Assembly (NCBI GenBank): GCA_040772905.1
Contig: JAXGXJ010000008.1
Coordinates: 124,001-188,000 of the forward strand
Reading direction: 5' to 3'
Origin: JAXGXJ01 sp040772905
GTDB taxonomy: Bacteria > Actinomycetota > Thermoleophilia > RBG-16-64-13
DNA: 64,000 nucleotides
The notes under the pieces are model-generated. The model made no database searches and had not been told where the DNA came from. It saw only the letters and a list, made by a program, of their open reading frames with translations. This document shows positions 1-8,345 of the stretch, in pieces (positions within the stretch are counted from its first letter, which is position 1; each line of letters opens with the position of its first letter). The translations under genes and the position numbers were made by a program.

Positions 1-182
1 ACATCCCGCGAGGTCGGGGCGCCCGCGCCGACGGGTACGAGATCCGCCGCGCAGCTCTGCGGCGCGGCGTCCCCACCATGACCAACGCCTCGGCTGCGCA
101 CGCCGCGGTGCAGGCCATCGCGCTGGCTCGGAAGGAGCCCACACCGGAGGTCATCTGCCTGCAGGACATGCATCCGGCATGA
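1..182 (+). CDS. carB: Carbamoyl-phosphate synthase large subunit, C-terminal end (partial)
   Basis: Only the last 59 codons are in the window, read from base 3 and ending with TGA at 180-182. The peptide contains RGRGARADGYEIRRAA and then an Ala-rich helix. This is the C-terminal part of the MGS-like allosteric domain of CarB, the subunit that makes carbamoyl phosphate for pyrimidine and arginine synthesis. The stop overlaps the pyrK start in ATGA, so the two are probably translationally coupled in a pyr operon. Identification rests on this short tail and on the pyrK-pyrD context. Confidence 0.85.
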   Translation, partial: IPRGRGARADGYEIRRAALRRGVPTMTNASAAHAAVQAIALARKEPTPEVICLQDMHPA

Positions 183-1024
183 GCACGGTGGCCGGTCGCC
201 GGTTCAAGGCTGTGGTCGCCGCCCGCCGGAGTGTGGGCAGCCTGGTGTGGCTGACGGTGGAGGTGCCGGGTTGGCCTGGGGCTCGTCCCGGTCAGTTCGC
301 CCTCCTGCAGGCCGAGCCATCGACGCGCTTCCTGGCCCGGCCGCTCTCTGTGGCGGGCGAGGCGGGCACGGAGGTGTCGTTCCTCATCGCGCCCATCGGT
401 CCGGGCACGCGTGAGCTCTGCACCCTCGATCCTGGGGCCCTGCTGTGGGTGTTGGGCCCCCTGGGCAACGGTTTCCCCCTACAGACCATGCTCGATCGAC
501 CGGGGAGGCGTCTGCTGCTGGTGGCGGGCGGGGTCGGCGCGGCTCCCTTCCCCTTGCTGTTGTCGCGCCTGTCGCACAGTAACGACGGTACCGGAGGGCG
601 GGCGGCTCCCCGCGAGGTGGTGGTGCTGGTGGGGGCGCGGGACAGCGCCCAAGCCGAGGGCGCGAGTCCCGTGGCCCGGGAAGTCGCCGAGGCCGCGCAG
701 GCCGGTCTGTCCTGTCGGCTGGTCATGGTCACAGAGGACGGCAGCGCGGGGGGGAGGGGCTTGGTCACCGACGCGCTGGCTGCGGAACTGCATCCGTACG
801 ATCGTGTGGCTGTGTGCGGCCCGCCGGCCATGTCTGAGGCGGTGTGGTCTCTCTGCGCGCAGGCCGTGGGCGTACGCTCATGGTTCAGCCTGGAGGCGGG
901 CATGGCCTGTGGGGTGGGCTCGTGCCACGGCTGCGTCATCACCTTGGCGGACGGTTCCTTCTCCCGGGTGTGCGCGGAAGGCCCGGTGTTCGAGGGCGAG
1001 AAGGTGTGGGGAGGGACCCGATGA
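179..1024 (+). CDS. pyrK: Dihydroorotate dehydrogenase B electron-transfer subunit
   Basis: PyrK passes electrons from dihydroorotate oxidation (by PyrD) through FAD and a 2Fe-2S cluster to NAD+. The 281-residue product has the ferredoxin-reductase layout. It has an FAD-binding barrel with RPLSVA, a nucleotide-binding half with GGVGAAPFP, and a C-terminal cluster motif with Cys at about 244, 249, 252 and 265 (CX4CX2CX12C). That cysteine set is characteristic of PyrK. The ATG lies in the carB stop and the gene's TGA overlaps the pyrD ATG, which indicates one transcript. A PyrK-dependent enzyme is typical of anaerobes and Gram-positive lineages. Confidence 0.93.
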   Translation: MSTVAGRRFKAVVAARRSVGSLVWLTVEVPGWPGARPGQFALLQAEPSTRFLARPLSVAGEAGTEVSFLIAPIGPGTRELCTLDPGALLWVLGPLGNGFPLQTMLDRPGRRLLLVAGGVGAAPFPLLLSRLSHSNDGTGGRAAPREVVVLVGARDSAQAEGASPVAREVAEAAQAGLSCRLVMVTEDGSAGGRGLVTDALAAELHPYDRVAVCGPPAMSEAVWSLCAQAVGVRSWFSLEAGMACGVGSCHGCVITLADGSFSRVCAEGPVFEGEKVWGGTR

Positions 1025-2016
1025 CCGCCCCCGCTGTTCAGAATGCGGGCCCCGGTCCCGATCTCGGCGTGCGCTTGGGCCCATTGCGGCTCGAGTATCC
1101 CGTCATCAATGCCTCCGGTACCATGGAGCTGTTCGACATGGCCGACGCGCTGGGCCCGGAGTTGCTGCGCGAGCCCCCGGTGGCCGCCTACGTGGCGAAG
1201 ACCATCACCTTCGAGCCGCGCGCCGGCAATCGGCCGCCACGCATCATGGAGACGCCCGCCGGCCTCATCAATGCCATCGGGCTGGAGGGAGAGGGCGCGG
1301 CCGCGTTCTTCGAGACCCGCCTTCCCCGGCTGCTCGGGTTGCCCTGCCCGGTGATCGTGAGCATCGGGGGCTTCTCGTTGCAGGAGTACGTGCTCCTGGC
1401 GTCGGGCCTGCGTATGCGTCTTGAAGAAGGCTCTGCGGGCGATGCGACTGACGCCTGGATGGAACGCGTGGGTCTTGAACTCAACATCTCCTGCCCCAAC
1501 GTGCACTCTGGGTGTGCGTCCATTGGAGCGGAGCCTTCCGAGACCGAGCGCGTGGTGGCGGCAGTGCGCGAGGTGTGGCCGGGCCTTCTGATGCCCAAGC
1601 TCACACCCAACGTCACCGATATCGCGGCGGTGGCACGAGCCGCGGTTCGTGGCGGCGCCGACGCGGTGGCGGCGGTCAACACCTTCAAGGGGCTGGTAAT
1701 CGATCGGCGGACGCTGCGGCCCTATCTGGGCAACACGGTGGGTGGGCTCTCCGGGCCCGCCATCAAACCGTTGGCACTGCGCTGCCTCTACGAGCTGGCG
1801 GAGGCGGTCGACGTACCCCTGGTGGGCATGGGGGGTGTCGCCGACGCGGAAGACGTCATGGAGTTCCTGGCCTGCGGTGCGACGGTGGTCGCTGTGGGCG
1901 CGTCTCTCTTCCGCGATCCTTGGGTGTGTGCCGAGCTGGCGTCGGACCTGAGGCGTCTGCTCCAGGCGAGGGGGATGACGCTGTCGGATGTCATCGGCGT
2001 GGCCCACAAAGCATGA
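1021..2016 (+). CDS. pyrD: Dihydroorotate dehydrogenase (NAD+), catalytic subunit
   Basis: This FMN enzyme oxidises dihydroorotate to orotate, the fourth step of UMP synthesis, and as a class 1B enzyme works with PyrK. The 331-residue TIM barrel shows NASGTMEL near the N-terminus, NISCPNVHSG carrying the class 1 catalytic Cys near residue 157, NTFKG, and GGLSGPAIKPLAL near the phosphate-binding end. The reading frame stays open upstream to 844, but the ATG at 1021 overlaps the pyrK stop and gives the normal family length. Coupling to pyrK supports class 1B. Confidence 0.94.
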   Translation: MTAPAVQNAGPGPDLGVRLGPLRLEYPVINASGTMELFDMADALGPELLREPPVAAYVAKTITFEPRAGNRPPRIMETPAGLINAIGLEGEGAAAFFETRLPRLLGLPCPVIVSIGGFSLQEYVLLASGLRMRLEEGSAGDATDAWMERVGLELNISCPNVHSGCASIGAEPSETERVVAAVREVWPGLLMPKLTPNVTDIAAVARAAVRGGADAVAAVNTFKGLVIDRRTLRPYLGNTVGGLSGPAIKPLALRCLYELAEAVDVPLVGMGGVADAEDVMEFLACGATVVAVGASLFRDPWVCAELASDLRRLLQARGMTLSDVIGVAHKA

Positions 2017-2070
2017 ATGAACCTCTACTTCAGGTAGATGTTTTAGTGCGAAAGAGCGCGCAAAGAGTGC

Positions 2071-2098
2071 TTGCGTCCAGGATGGGCTTGGGTATAAT
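2071..2098 (+). promoter_or_regulatory. Promoter of mIHF-gmk-rpoZ, probably leaderless
   Basis: A perfect -10 hexamer TATAAT lies at 2093-2098, with TTGCGT at 2071-2076 as a weak -35 (spacer 16). The expected transcription start, about 7 bases after the -10, falls on the GTG start codon at 2105. The mRNA would therefore have almost no leader. No Shine-Dalgarno sequence precedes the GTG. Confidence 0.6.
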
Positions 2099-2104
2099 GG
2101 CGCT

Positions 2105-2437
2105 GTGAGCCAGCTACTCGGAACAGCAGCCCAGACCCCCGAACGCAGCCATCAACAGCGTATGGAAGCCTTGCGGAGGGCCAACGACGTCCGCTCGGAA
2201 CGTGCCCGCCTCAAGGAGCGTCTCCGTAACGGCGAGGTGTCCATCGCCGAGATCTTGGACGATCCTCCGGAATGTGTCCACACTGCCAAGGTGTTCGATT
2301 TGGTGCTTGCTGTGCCCAAGTACGGCCGGGTCAAGGCTAACAGGCTGCTCGAACGCTGCCGTGTCAGTTCCTCAAAGACCGTGAACGGACTCACGCCGCG
2401 GCAACGGAAGGAACTGCTCGACATGCTCTCCGATTGA
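2105..2437 (+). CDS. mihF: Actinobacterial integration host factor (mIHF)
   Basis: The 110-residue basic protein matches the actinobacterial IHF type, a nucleoid-associated DNA-binding protein unrelated to the HU-like IHF of proteobacteria. It has an N-terminal helix rich in Arg and Glu, then PKYGRVKANRLLERC and GLTPRQRKELL, which correspond to the helix-two-turn-helix DNA-binding part. Neighbouring gmk and rpoZ is the order usual in Actinobacteria. The GTG at 2105 is placed by the promoter spacing; an internal ATG at 2162 has no visible ribosome binding site. The gene is a strong marker for the phylum. Confidence 0.88.
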   Translation: MSQLLGTAAQTPERSHQQRMEALRRANDVRSERARLKERLRNGEVSIAEILDDPPECVHTAKVFDLVLAVPKYGRVKANRLLERCRVSSSKTVNGLTPRQRKELLDMLSD

Positions 2438-3063
2438 CTCTGCCCAAGGCAGCGGTCATCGCCCGTCTCATCGTCATCTGTGGCCCCTCGGGGGCAGGCA
2501 AGGGTACGCTCGTCGAGCGCCTGCTTCGCCGGTTCCCCGACCTCGTCGTCTCGGTCTCGGCTACCACCAGGCCGCGGCGCTCCAAAGACGAGGTGGACGG
2601 TAAGGACTATTTCTTCCTCAGCGAAGAGGAGTTCCGCCGCCGTGTCGACGCCGGGTCGTTCCTTGAATGGGCTTCGTTCAGCGGCAATCTGTACGGCACT
2701 CCCAAGGACGAGGTGTTCGGTCATCTGGAGGCCGGCCGCGATGTGGTGTTGGAGATCGAACTGGACGGCGCCCGGCAGATCGCCGAGCGGTTCCCGGCAG
2801 CCCTGATGATCTTCGTCAAGCCGCCCTCGTTGCAGGAGTTGGAGCGTCGGCTGCGGGGCCGCAAGACCGAGTCGGAAGCCAGCATCAGCCGGAGGATGCG
2901 CCGGGCGGAGGAGGAGCTCGAGGCCGTGGAACAGGGCACCTGGGCGGGCTCGCGGAGTTTCGACTATGTTATAGTGAACGATAGCGTCAGCAGGGCGGCA
3001 GACGAGCTCGCCCGCATCGTCCAACGAACCAGGGAACAGGATGAACAAGCCGACTGTCGATGA
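2434..3063 (+). CDS. gmk: Guanylate kinase
   Basis: Phosphorylates GMP to GDP with ATP. The 209-residue product starts at a TTG overlapping the mIHF stop and has the P-loop GPSGAGKGTL about 15 residues in. The GMP-binding segment follows (SATTRPRRSKDEVDGKDYFF), and the C-terminal lid has the Arg-rich pattern RRLRGRKTE. Length and motifs are normal for bacterial Gmk. The TTG start is the only reasonable one before the P-loop. The gene runs 23 bases into rpoZ. Confidence 0.94.
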   Translation: MTLPKAAVIARLIVICGPSGAGKGTLVERLLRRFPDLVVSVSATTRPRRSKDEVDGKDYFFLSEEEFRRRVDAGSFLEWASFSGNLYGTPKDEVFGHLEAGRDVVLEIELDGARQIAERFPAALMIFVKPPSLQELERRLRGRKTESEASISRRMRRAEEELEAVEQGTWAGSRSFDYVIVNDSVSRAADELARIVQRTREQDEQADCR

Positions 3064-3310
3064 GGTGCTCGCGGGCCTGGCCGGCTCGCGGGAAGCCGAC
3101 ACCGAAGAGCCCAACCGCTATACCGCTGTCATGGTCACTGCCAAGCGTGCCCGGCAGATCAACAGCTACTACCACAGTCTGGGTGAGGGGGGCGGTCTCG
3201 ACGGCTTCGCTCCTCCGCTGCTCGCCACTGTCTCGAAGAACTACCTGAGCATCTCCATGGCCGAAGCGGCGCGTGGAGAGATAGGGTACCGTCTTCGTCC
3301 CATCCGCTAG
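3041..3310 (+). CDS. rpoZ: DNA-directed RNA polymerase omega subunit
   Basis: Omega helps fold and hold the beta-prime subunit. The product is 89 residues. NRYTAVMVTAKRARQIN is the conserved omega core, followed by a glycine-rich loop and a C-terminal helix (SMAEAARGEIGYRL). The start overlaps the end of gmk by 23 bases. Position between gmk and coaBC is the widespread bacterial order. Confidence 0.9.
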   Translation: MNKPTVDEVLAGLAGSREADTEEPNRYTAVMVTAKRARQINSYYHSLGEGGGLDGFAPPLLATVSKNYLSISMAEAARGEIGYRLRPIR

Positions 3311-3331
3311 CAGGCGAACAAGGAGTCTGAC

Positions 3332-4567
3332 ATGGCCGATCCGCCCGTAGTGCTGCTCGGGGTGACGGGAGGGATCGCGGCCTACAAGTCGGCGGAACTT
3401 CTGCGCCTGCTGCAGAAAGCGGGCATGGAAGTGCGGGTCATCATGACCCAAGCCGGCACTCATTTCGTCACTCCGCTCACGTTCGAGACTCTCTCCGGTC
3501 ATCCGGTGCGCCTGGACCAGGTCAACGAGCTCAGGGCTGATTCGCGCATCACTCATATCGAGGATAGCCGCGAGGCCGACATAATGGTCATCGCCCCGGC
3601 GACGGCCAACACCTTGGCCAAGATGGCCAACGGCATCGCCGACAACCTGCTCACTTCCATCTGTCTGGCCTTCACCAAGACCATCGTCGTCGCCCCGGCC
3701 ATGAACACGGCTATGTGGGAGCATCCGGCAACGCAGCGCAACGTGTTGTTCCTGCGTGAGCGCGGCGTCTTCGTGGTGGAGCCGGGCCAGGGGGAGCTGG
3801 CGTGCGGGGTGTACGGATCCGGTCGCATGGCCGATCCCGACAGCATCGTGGCCGAGGTGAAATTGCGTCTGCAGGTGCAACGGAAGCGCGACCTGCGTGG
3901 TCTACGTGTGATCATCACCGCGGGTGGTACTCGCGAGCCCATCGACGCGGTGCGCTTCATCGGCAACCGCAGTTCGGGCAAGATGGGCTTCGCCTTAGCG
4001 CGGGCCGCCTTCGACCGCGGGGCCGAGGTGGACCTCATCGAGGCGAACGTCGACATGCCTGCCGTCCCCGGCGTCCGCCAAGTGGAGACTCCTACCGCGA
4101 GCGAGATGCACGCTGAGGTCATGGAGCGACTGCCCCAGGCCGACATCCTCATCATGGCCGCAGCGGTGGCCGACTATCGGGTGGCAGCGGGACCGGCTGG
4201 AGGGAAGATCGGCAAGGGGCGGGACGAGATCGCCATCGGGCTGGAACCGACCACCGACATCCTCTGCGACGTGGCCGCTCACCACAGCGGGCAGTTCCTC
4301 GTGGGCTTCGCCGCCGAATACGGCCTGGAGGGTCTGGTGCGCGCGCGGGGCAAGCTGCAGCGCAAGAGCCTCGACATGATCGTCTTCAACGATATCTCCC
4401 GCACCGACATCGGCTTCGACTCCGATTACAACGAGGTGCGGATCCTCACTGCCGACGACGAGATACTCGTGGAGCGGGCCCCGAAGGAGACCATCGCCGA
4501 GATCATCCTGGACTACATCGCCCAGACCATCAGAGCGCGCCGAGGGGAGACCCCGCTTCCGGCGTAG
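3332..4567 (+). CDS. coaBC: Bifunctional phosphopantothenoylcysteine decarboxylase / phosphopantothenate-cysteine ligase
   Basis: Carries out two consecutive steps of coenzyme A synthesis: joining cysteine to 4-phosphopantothenate, then decarboxylating the product. The N-terminal flavoprotein half (about 1-180) has GGIAAYKSAELL, the catalytic His in RITHIE and PAMNTAMWEHP. The C-terminal ligase half has TAGGTREPIDAVRFIGN and a KKxD-like lysine region near the end. Length 411 is normal. It lies 21 bases after rpoZ and is the last gene before a strong hairpin facing sigA. Confidence 0.95.
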   Translation: MADPPVVLLGVTGGIAAYKSAELLRLLQKAGMEVRVIMTQAGTHFVTPLTFETLSGHPVRLDQVNELRADSRITHIEDSREADIMVIAPATANTLAKMANGIADNLLTSICLAFTKTIVVAPAMNTAMWEHPATQRNVLFLRERGVFVVEPGQGELACGVYGSGRMADPDSIVAEVKLRLQVQRKRDLRGLRVIITAGGTREPIDAVRFIGNRSSGKMGFALARAAFDRGAEVDLIEANVDMPAVPGVRQVETPTASEMHAEVMERLPQADILIMAAAVADYRVAAGPAGGKIGKGRDEIAIGLEPTTDILCDVAAHHSGQFLVGFAAEYGLEGLVRARGKLQRKSLDMIVFNDISRTDIGFDSDYNEVRILTADDEILVERAPKETIAEIILDYIAQTIRARRGETPLPA

Positions 4568-4630
4568 CCGGTGGCACGGAGGGGACTGGTCTGTCGGCTG
4601 GGTCTCCGCCGATGACATCGATGCAGAGAA

Positions 4631-4659
4631 CAAGGGGCGCGCCTTCGGCGCGCCCCTTG
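4631..4659. terminator. Bidirectional hairpin terminator between coaBC and sigA
   Basis: A 12-13 bp stem (CAAGGGGCGCGC pairing with GCGCGCCCCTTG) closes on a TTC-type loop. It lies between two convergent genes and has short A and T ends on each side, so it can serve both strands. Confidence 0.75.
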
Positions 4660-4708
4660 TGTGGTCCTTGCGTCCCGGCTCTTGCCGGGTGTGGCGTTCA
4701 GACTCGGA

Positions 4709-5800
<1,092 letters not shown>

Positions 5801-5860
5801 CTGTTCCCTAGGGGCTCAAGCTTTCGCTTTTTATACCATGTCGCTACCGCAAACCACTAG

Positions 5861-5889
5861 AGTATACCGAGGGGCTCCCTGCGAGTCAA
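5861..5889 (-). promoter_or_regulatory. sigA promoter
   Basis: Read on the minus strand: -35 TTGACT (5884-5889), a 17-base spacer, then -10 TATACT (5861-5866). The expected start near 5854 gives a leader of about 55 bases before the sigA ATG. This is the closest to consensus in the window on both boxes together. Confidence 0.75.
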
Positions 5890-6109
5890 GGAACGTTCAT
5901 GTACCGCGCTTCGTTCCTTTTCTACCCAGTCTACCGAACAAACGTTCGCGACGCAAGCCCTCGATGCGTCTGCGGTCGAACTGGTTGACGAAGCCTGGAC
6001 GCCGCGGGTTCCCTTGGTGCATCTTTCCCCGTACAGGCCTTTGTGAGACATTCTCGTGAGACCGGACGTTCCGGGGGCGTTGATCATTGTGACAGACTGG
6101 AGTTCTCCT
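5890..6109. other. Divergent sigA/plsX intergenic region
   Basis: About 310 bases (5801-6109) separate the two starts. The sigA side holds its promoter and the LexA-like box. On the plsX side I find no convincing -10/-35 pair and no small gene. The rpmF and DUF177 genes that often precede plsX are absent. Confidence 0.5.
5935..5948. promoter_or_regulatory. Candidate LexA (SOS) box upstream of sigA
   Basis: CGAACAAACGTTCG fits the Gram-positive LexA operator form CGAAC-N4-GTTCG, including the purine/pyrimidine pattern inside. It lies 46 bases upstream of the sigA -35. A second, gapless GAACGTTC lies next to that -35 at 5891-5898. The match is seen directly; binding by LexA is inferred, and no lexA or recA is in the window. 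Confidence 0.45.
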
Positions 6110-7183
6110 ATGGACGTGGTGCGACCAGCGATGCAGGGGAAGGAGCCGTCGGTCGTGCTCGCTCTCGATGCCGAGGGAGGCGACCACGCTCCCGAGGAGG
6201 TCGTCGCTGGCGCACTCCTGGCCGCGTCGCCTGAGCTCCGGGTACTGCTCGTGGGGCGCCCTGAGGTGATCGAACCCCATCTGCAGGGCGAGGCGAGCCG
6301 GTACGTGGAGGTGGTTACTTCGGCCAGCGTGATCTCTTCGTCACAGGAACCCGCGGCTGCCGTGCGGAGCATGTCCGACTCGTCCATCGTCGTGGGCGCT
6401 CGTCTTGTGAAGGACGGCAAAGCGAAAGGCTTCGTGTCGGCAGGGAGCACGGGGGCCATGCTGGCGGCGTCGTTGCTGCTGGTGAAGCGGGTGCCCGGCA
6501 TCAAGCGCCCGGCCATACTCACCACGCTGCCGGGGTCACGCGGGCCGGTGCTCTTCCTGGACGCGGGCGCCAACGCTGATTGTCGGCCCGAGCATCTACT
6601 GGAGTTCGCTGTCCTTGGCGCGGCCTATGCTCGAGCCGTGCTGGGGCGGGCGGAGCCGCGTGTCGGGTTGTTGAACATCGGTGAGGAACCGGGCAAAGGC
6701 AGCGAACTCGCGCTGGCCGCTCACCGGCTGCTCGCGTCGTCGGGCCTCCGCTTCGTGGGCAATCTGGAGGGACGCGATCTGCTACAGGACAAGGCCGAGG
6801 TGGTGGTCACCGACGGCTTCACCGGGAACGTGGCCCTCAAGCTGCTGGAGGGTTGTGCCGCATCCATCTTCAGCCGGGTGAAAGAGGCGGCGGCCTCCAG
6901 CGTGCGTGCACGCACGGGTGGGCTGTTGCTGAGACCGGCGCTACGCGGGCTGCGCTCCTCCCTCGATCCCGAGACGTATGGAGGGACGTATCTGCTGGGT
7001 GTGCGCGGGCTGGTGGTCATCTGCCACGGCAACTCGTCCCGTCTCGCCATCGCCAACGCCTTGCGGTTCGGGGCCGACGCACTGAAGAAGGGGGTCTTGG
7101 AGGCGGTGGAGACCGAAGTGGCTACACTGCTGGGCGACACAACTGCGGGCACCGCAGGCTCCAGCGACGGCCCTGCCGCATAG
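6110..7183 (+). CDS. plsX: Phosphate acyltransferase PlsX
   Basis: PlsX turns acyl-ACP into acyl-phosphate, the first committed donor for phospholipid synthesis in most bacteria. The ATG at 6110 has GGAG seven bases upstream and gives 357 residues. The family motifs LDAEGGDHAPEEVV, SAGSTGAMLAA, LDAGANAD and GFTGNVALK are all present. The usual DAMGGD signature reads DAEGGD here. The open frame reaches back to 6056, but those codons lack a ribosome binding site. acpP follows, the natural partner. Confidence 0.92.
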   Translation: MDVVRPAMQGKEPSVVLALDAEGGDHAPEEVVAGALLAASPELRVLLVGRPEVIEPHLQGEASRYVEVVTSASVISSSQEPAAAVRSMSDSSIVVGARLVKDGKAKGFVSAGSTGAMLAASLLLVKRVPGIKRPAILTTLPGSRGPVLFLDAGANADCRPEHLLEFAVLGAAYARAVLGRAEPRVGLLNIGEEPGKGSELALAAHRLLASSGLRFVGNLEGRDLLQDKAEVVVTDGFTGNVALKLLEGCAASIFSRVKEAAASSVRARTGGLLLRPALRGLRSSLDPETYGGTYLLGVRGLVVICHGNSSRLAIANALRFGADALKKGVLEAVETEVATLLGDTTAGTAGSSDGPAA

Positions 7184-7196
7184 TCGCCGCCGTTGC

Positions 7197-7202
7197 TACA
7201 AT
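7197..7202 (+). promoter_or_regulatory. Possible -10 element for acpP
   Basis: TACAAT lies in the 72-base gap between plsX and acpP. No matching -35 is seen at 16-18 bases. A promoter that boosts acpP would be sensible for an abundant protein, but the evidence is one hexamer. Confidence 0.3.
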
Positions 7203-7255
7203 GAGCCGGTCATAGGAACGGACGAGTGCTATCCGAACCGCAGAAGGAGCCGCAG

Positions 7256-7495
7256 ATGAGCAAAGACGAGATCCTCGCTAAGGTGCGCGACATCCTGGTC
7301 GACCAGCTTGGCGTCGATGCCGCGGACGTCACGTTGGAAGCGTCGTTCCAGGATGACCTGGACGCCGATAGCCTGGACCTGGTGGAGCTCATCATGGAGC
7401 TCGAAGACCAGTTCGGCATCAAGATCTCCGACGAGGAAGCGCAGGCCCTCACCACTGTGGGTGCCGCGGTCGACTTCATCGCCGAGCGGATCTGA
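7256..7495 (+). CDS. acpP: Acyl carrier protein
   Basis: Carries growing fatty acyl chains on a phosphopantetheine arm. The 79-residue acidic protein has the attachment motif DADSLDLVEL with Ser39 as the modified residue. The typical helices follow (MELEDQFGIKISDEEA). The ATG has AAGGAG six bases upstream. It sits between plsX and rnc, as in many Gram-positive genomes. Confidence 0.95.
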   Translation: MSKDEILAKVRDILVDQLGVDAADVTLEASFQDDLDADSLDLVELIMELEDQFGIKISDEEAQALTTVGAAVDFIAERI

Positions 7496-7658
7496 CGGCG
7501 CAACGAGAATAGGTTCGTCGATGCGGGGGCTGCCTGGGTGGAGCGGGGCGGTCCCCGCTCTCTCTGCCGTGAAGGAGAAGGCTGCGCTCTGGTCGTATGT
7601 GGCGGGCAAAGCCTTGGGGTCTGCCCGCGAGATGCGTGGGCGATCGGAGAGGGCCTCG

Positions 7659-8345
7659 ATGTACGGGAACGATCTGCTCAGTCTCATCCGCAGCCTGCCC
7701 GATGAAGTCCGGGAGCGCGCCCTCACGCACTCCTCCTGGGTTGCTGAGAGGACCGACTCGTACGAGCGCCTGGAATTCCTGGGCGACAGCGTGCTCGGCT
7801 TGGCCATCGCGTCCGATCTCTGTCTGCGCTACCCGGACAAGGAGGAGGGCGATCTCGCCCGTGCCAAGGCCTTCGTGGTGAGCCGGGCGAGTTGCGCGCA
7901 GGTGGCGCGTCGCATCGATCTGCCCGCGCTCATCGTCGGATGCGCGCCGGCCACTCAACAGAAGAAGGAAGAGGCGGCCTCGAGTGCCACGACTCTGGGG
8001 AACATCCTGGAAGCTCTCATAGGAGCGTGCTACCTGGCGTTCGGGTACGACGCCACGGCGCCTGCCGTGGTAAATGCATTCCAAGCTCAGATCGAATATG
8101 CCATGACGGCGCATGTGGACCACAAGACCGCCCTGCAGGAACTCCTGGCCTCGCGCGGCGCACAGCCTGTGTATCGGCTGGCGGCCGAGGAGGGCCCGCC
8201 TCACGCGCGGACCTTCACTTCCGAGGTCTCCGTGGACGGCGTGACACGCGGACGGGGGACAGGCAGCACCATCAAGATGAGCGAGCAGGCCGCTGCCGAA
8301 GAGGCGCTGGCCGATTTGGGCCCGGTCGTCGAAAGGGATTCCTAG
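7659..8345 (+). CDS. rnc: Ribonuclease III
   Basis: Cuts double-stranded RNA in rRNA processing and mRNA decay. The signature ERLEFLGDSVLG near residue 36 holds the metal-binding acids, and GNILEALIGA supplies the later Glu and Asp. A double-stranded RNA-binding domain follows (HKTALQELLASRG to the end). The ATG at 7659 has GGAGAGG at good spacing and gives 228 residues, the normal size. The frame also allows an ATG at 7521, which would add 46 residues without family support. Its stop directly abuts the smc GTG. Confidence 0.92.
   Translation: MYGNDLLSLIRSLPDEVRERALTHSSWVAERTDSYERLEFLGDSVLGLAIASDLCLRYPDKEEGDLARAKAFVVSRASCAQVARRIDLPALIVGCAPATQQKKEEAASSATTLGNILEALIGACYLAFGYDATAPAVVNAFQAQIEYAMTAHVDHKTALQELLASRGAQPVYRLAAEEGPPHARTFTSEVSVDGVTRGRGTGSTIKMSEQAAAEEALADLGPVVERDS

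Noticed and set aside
292..2007. A 571-codon minus-strand frame
   Set aside because: Antisense to pyrK and pyrD; composition is that of a shadow frame rich in Arg, His and Gly.
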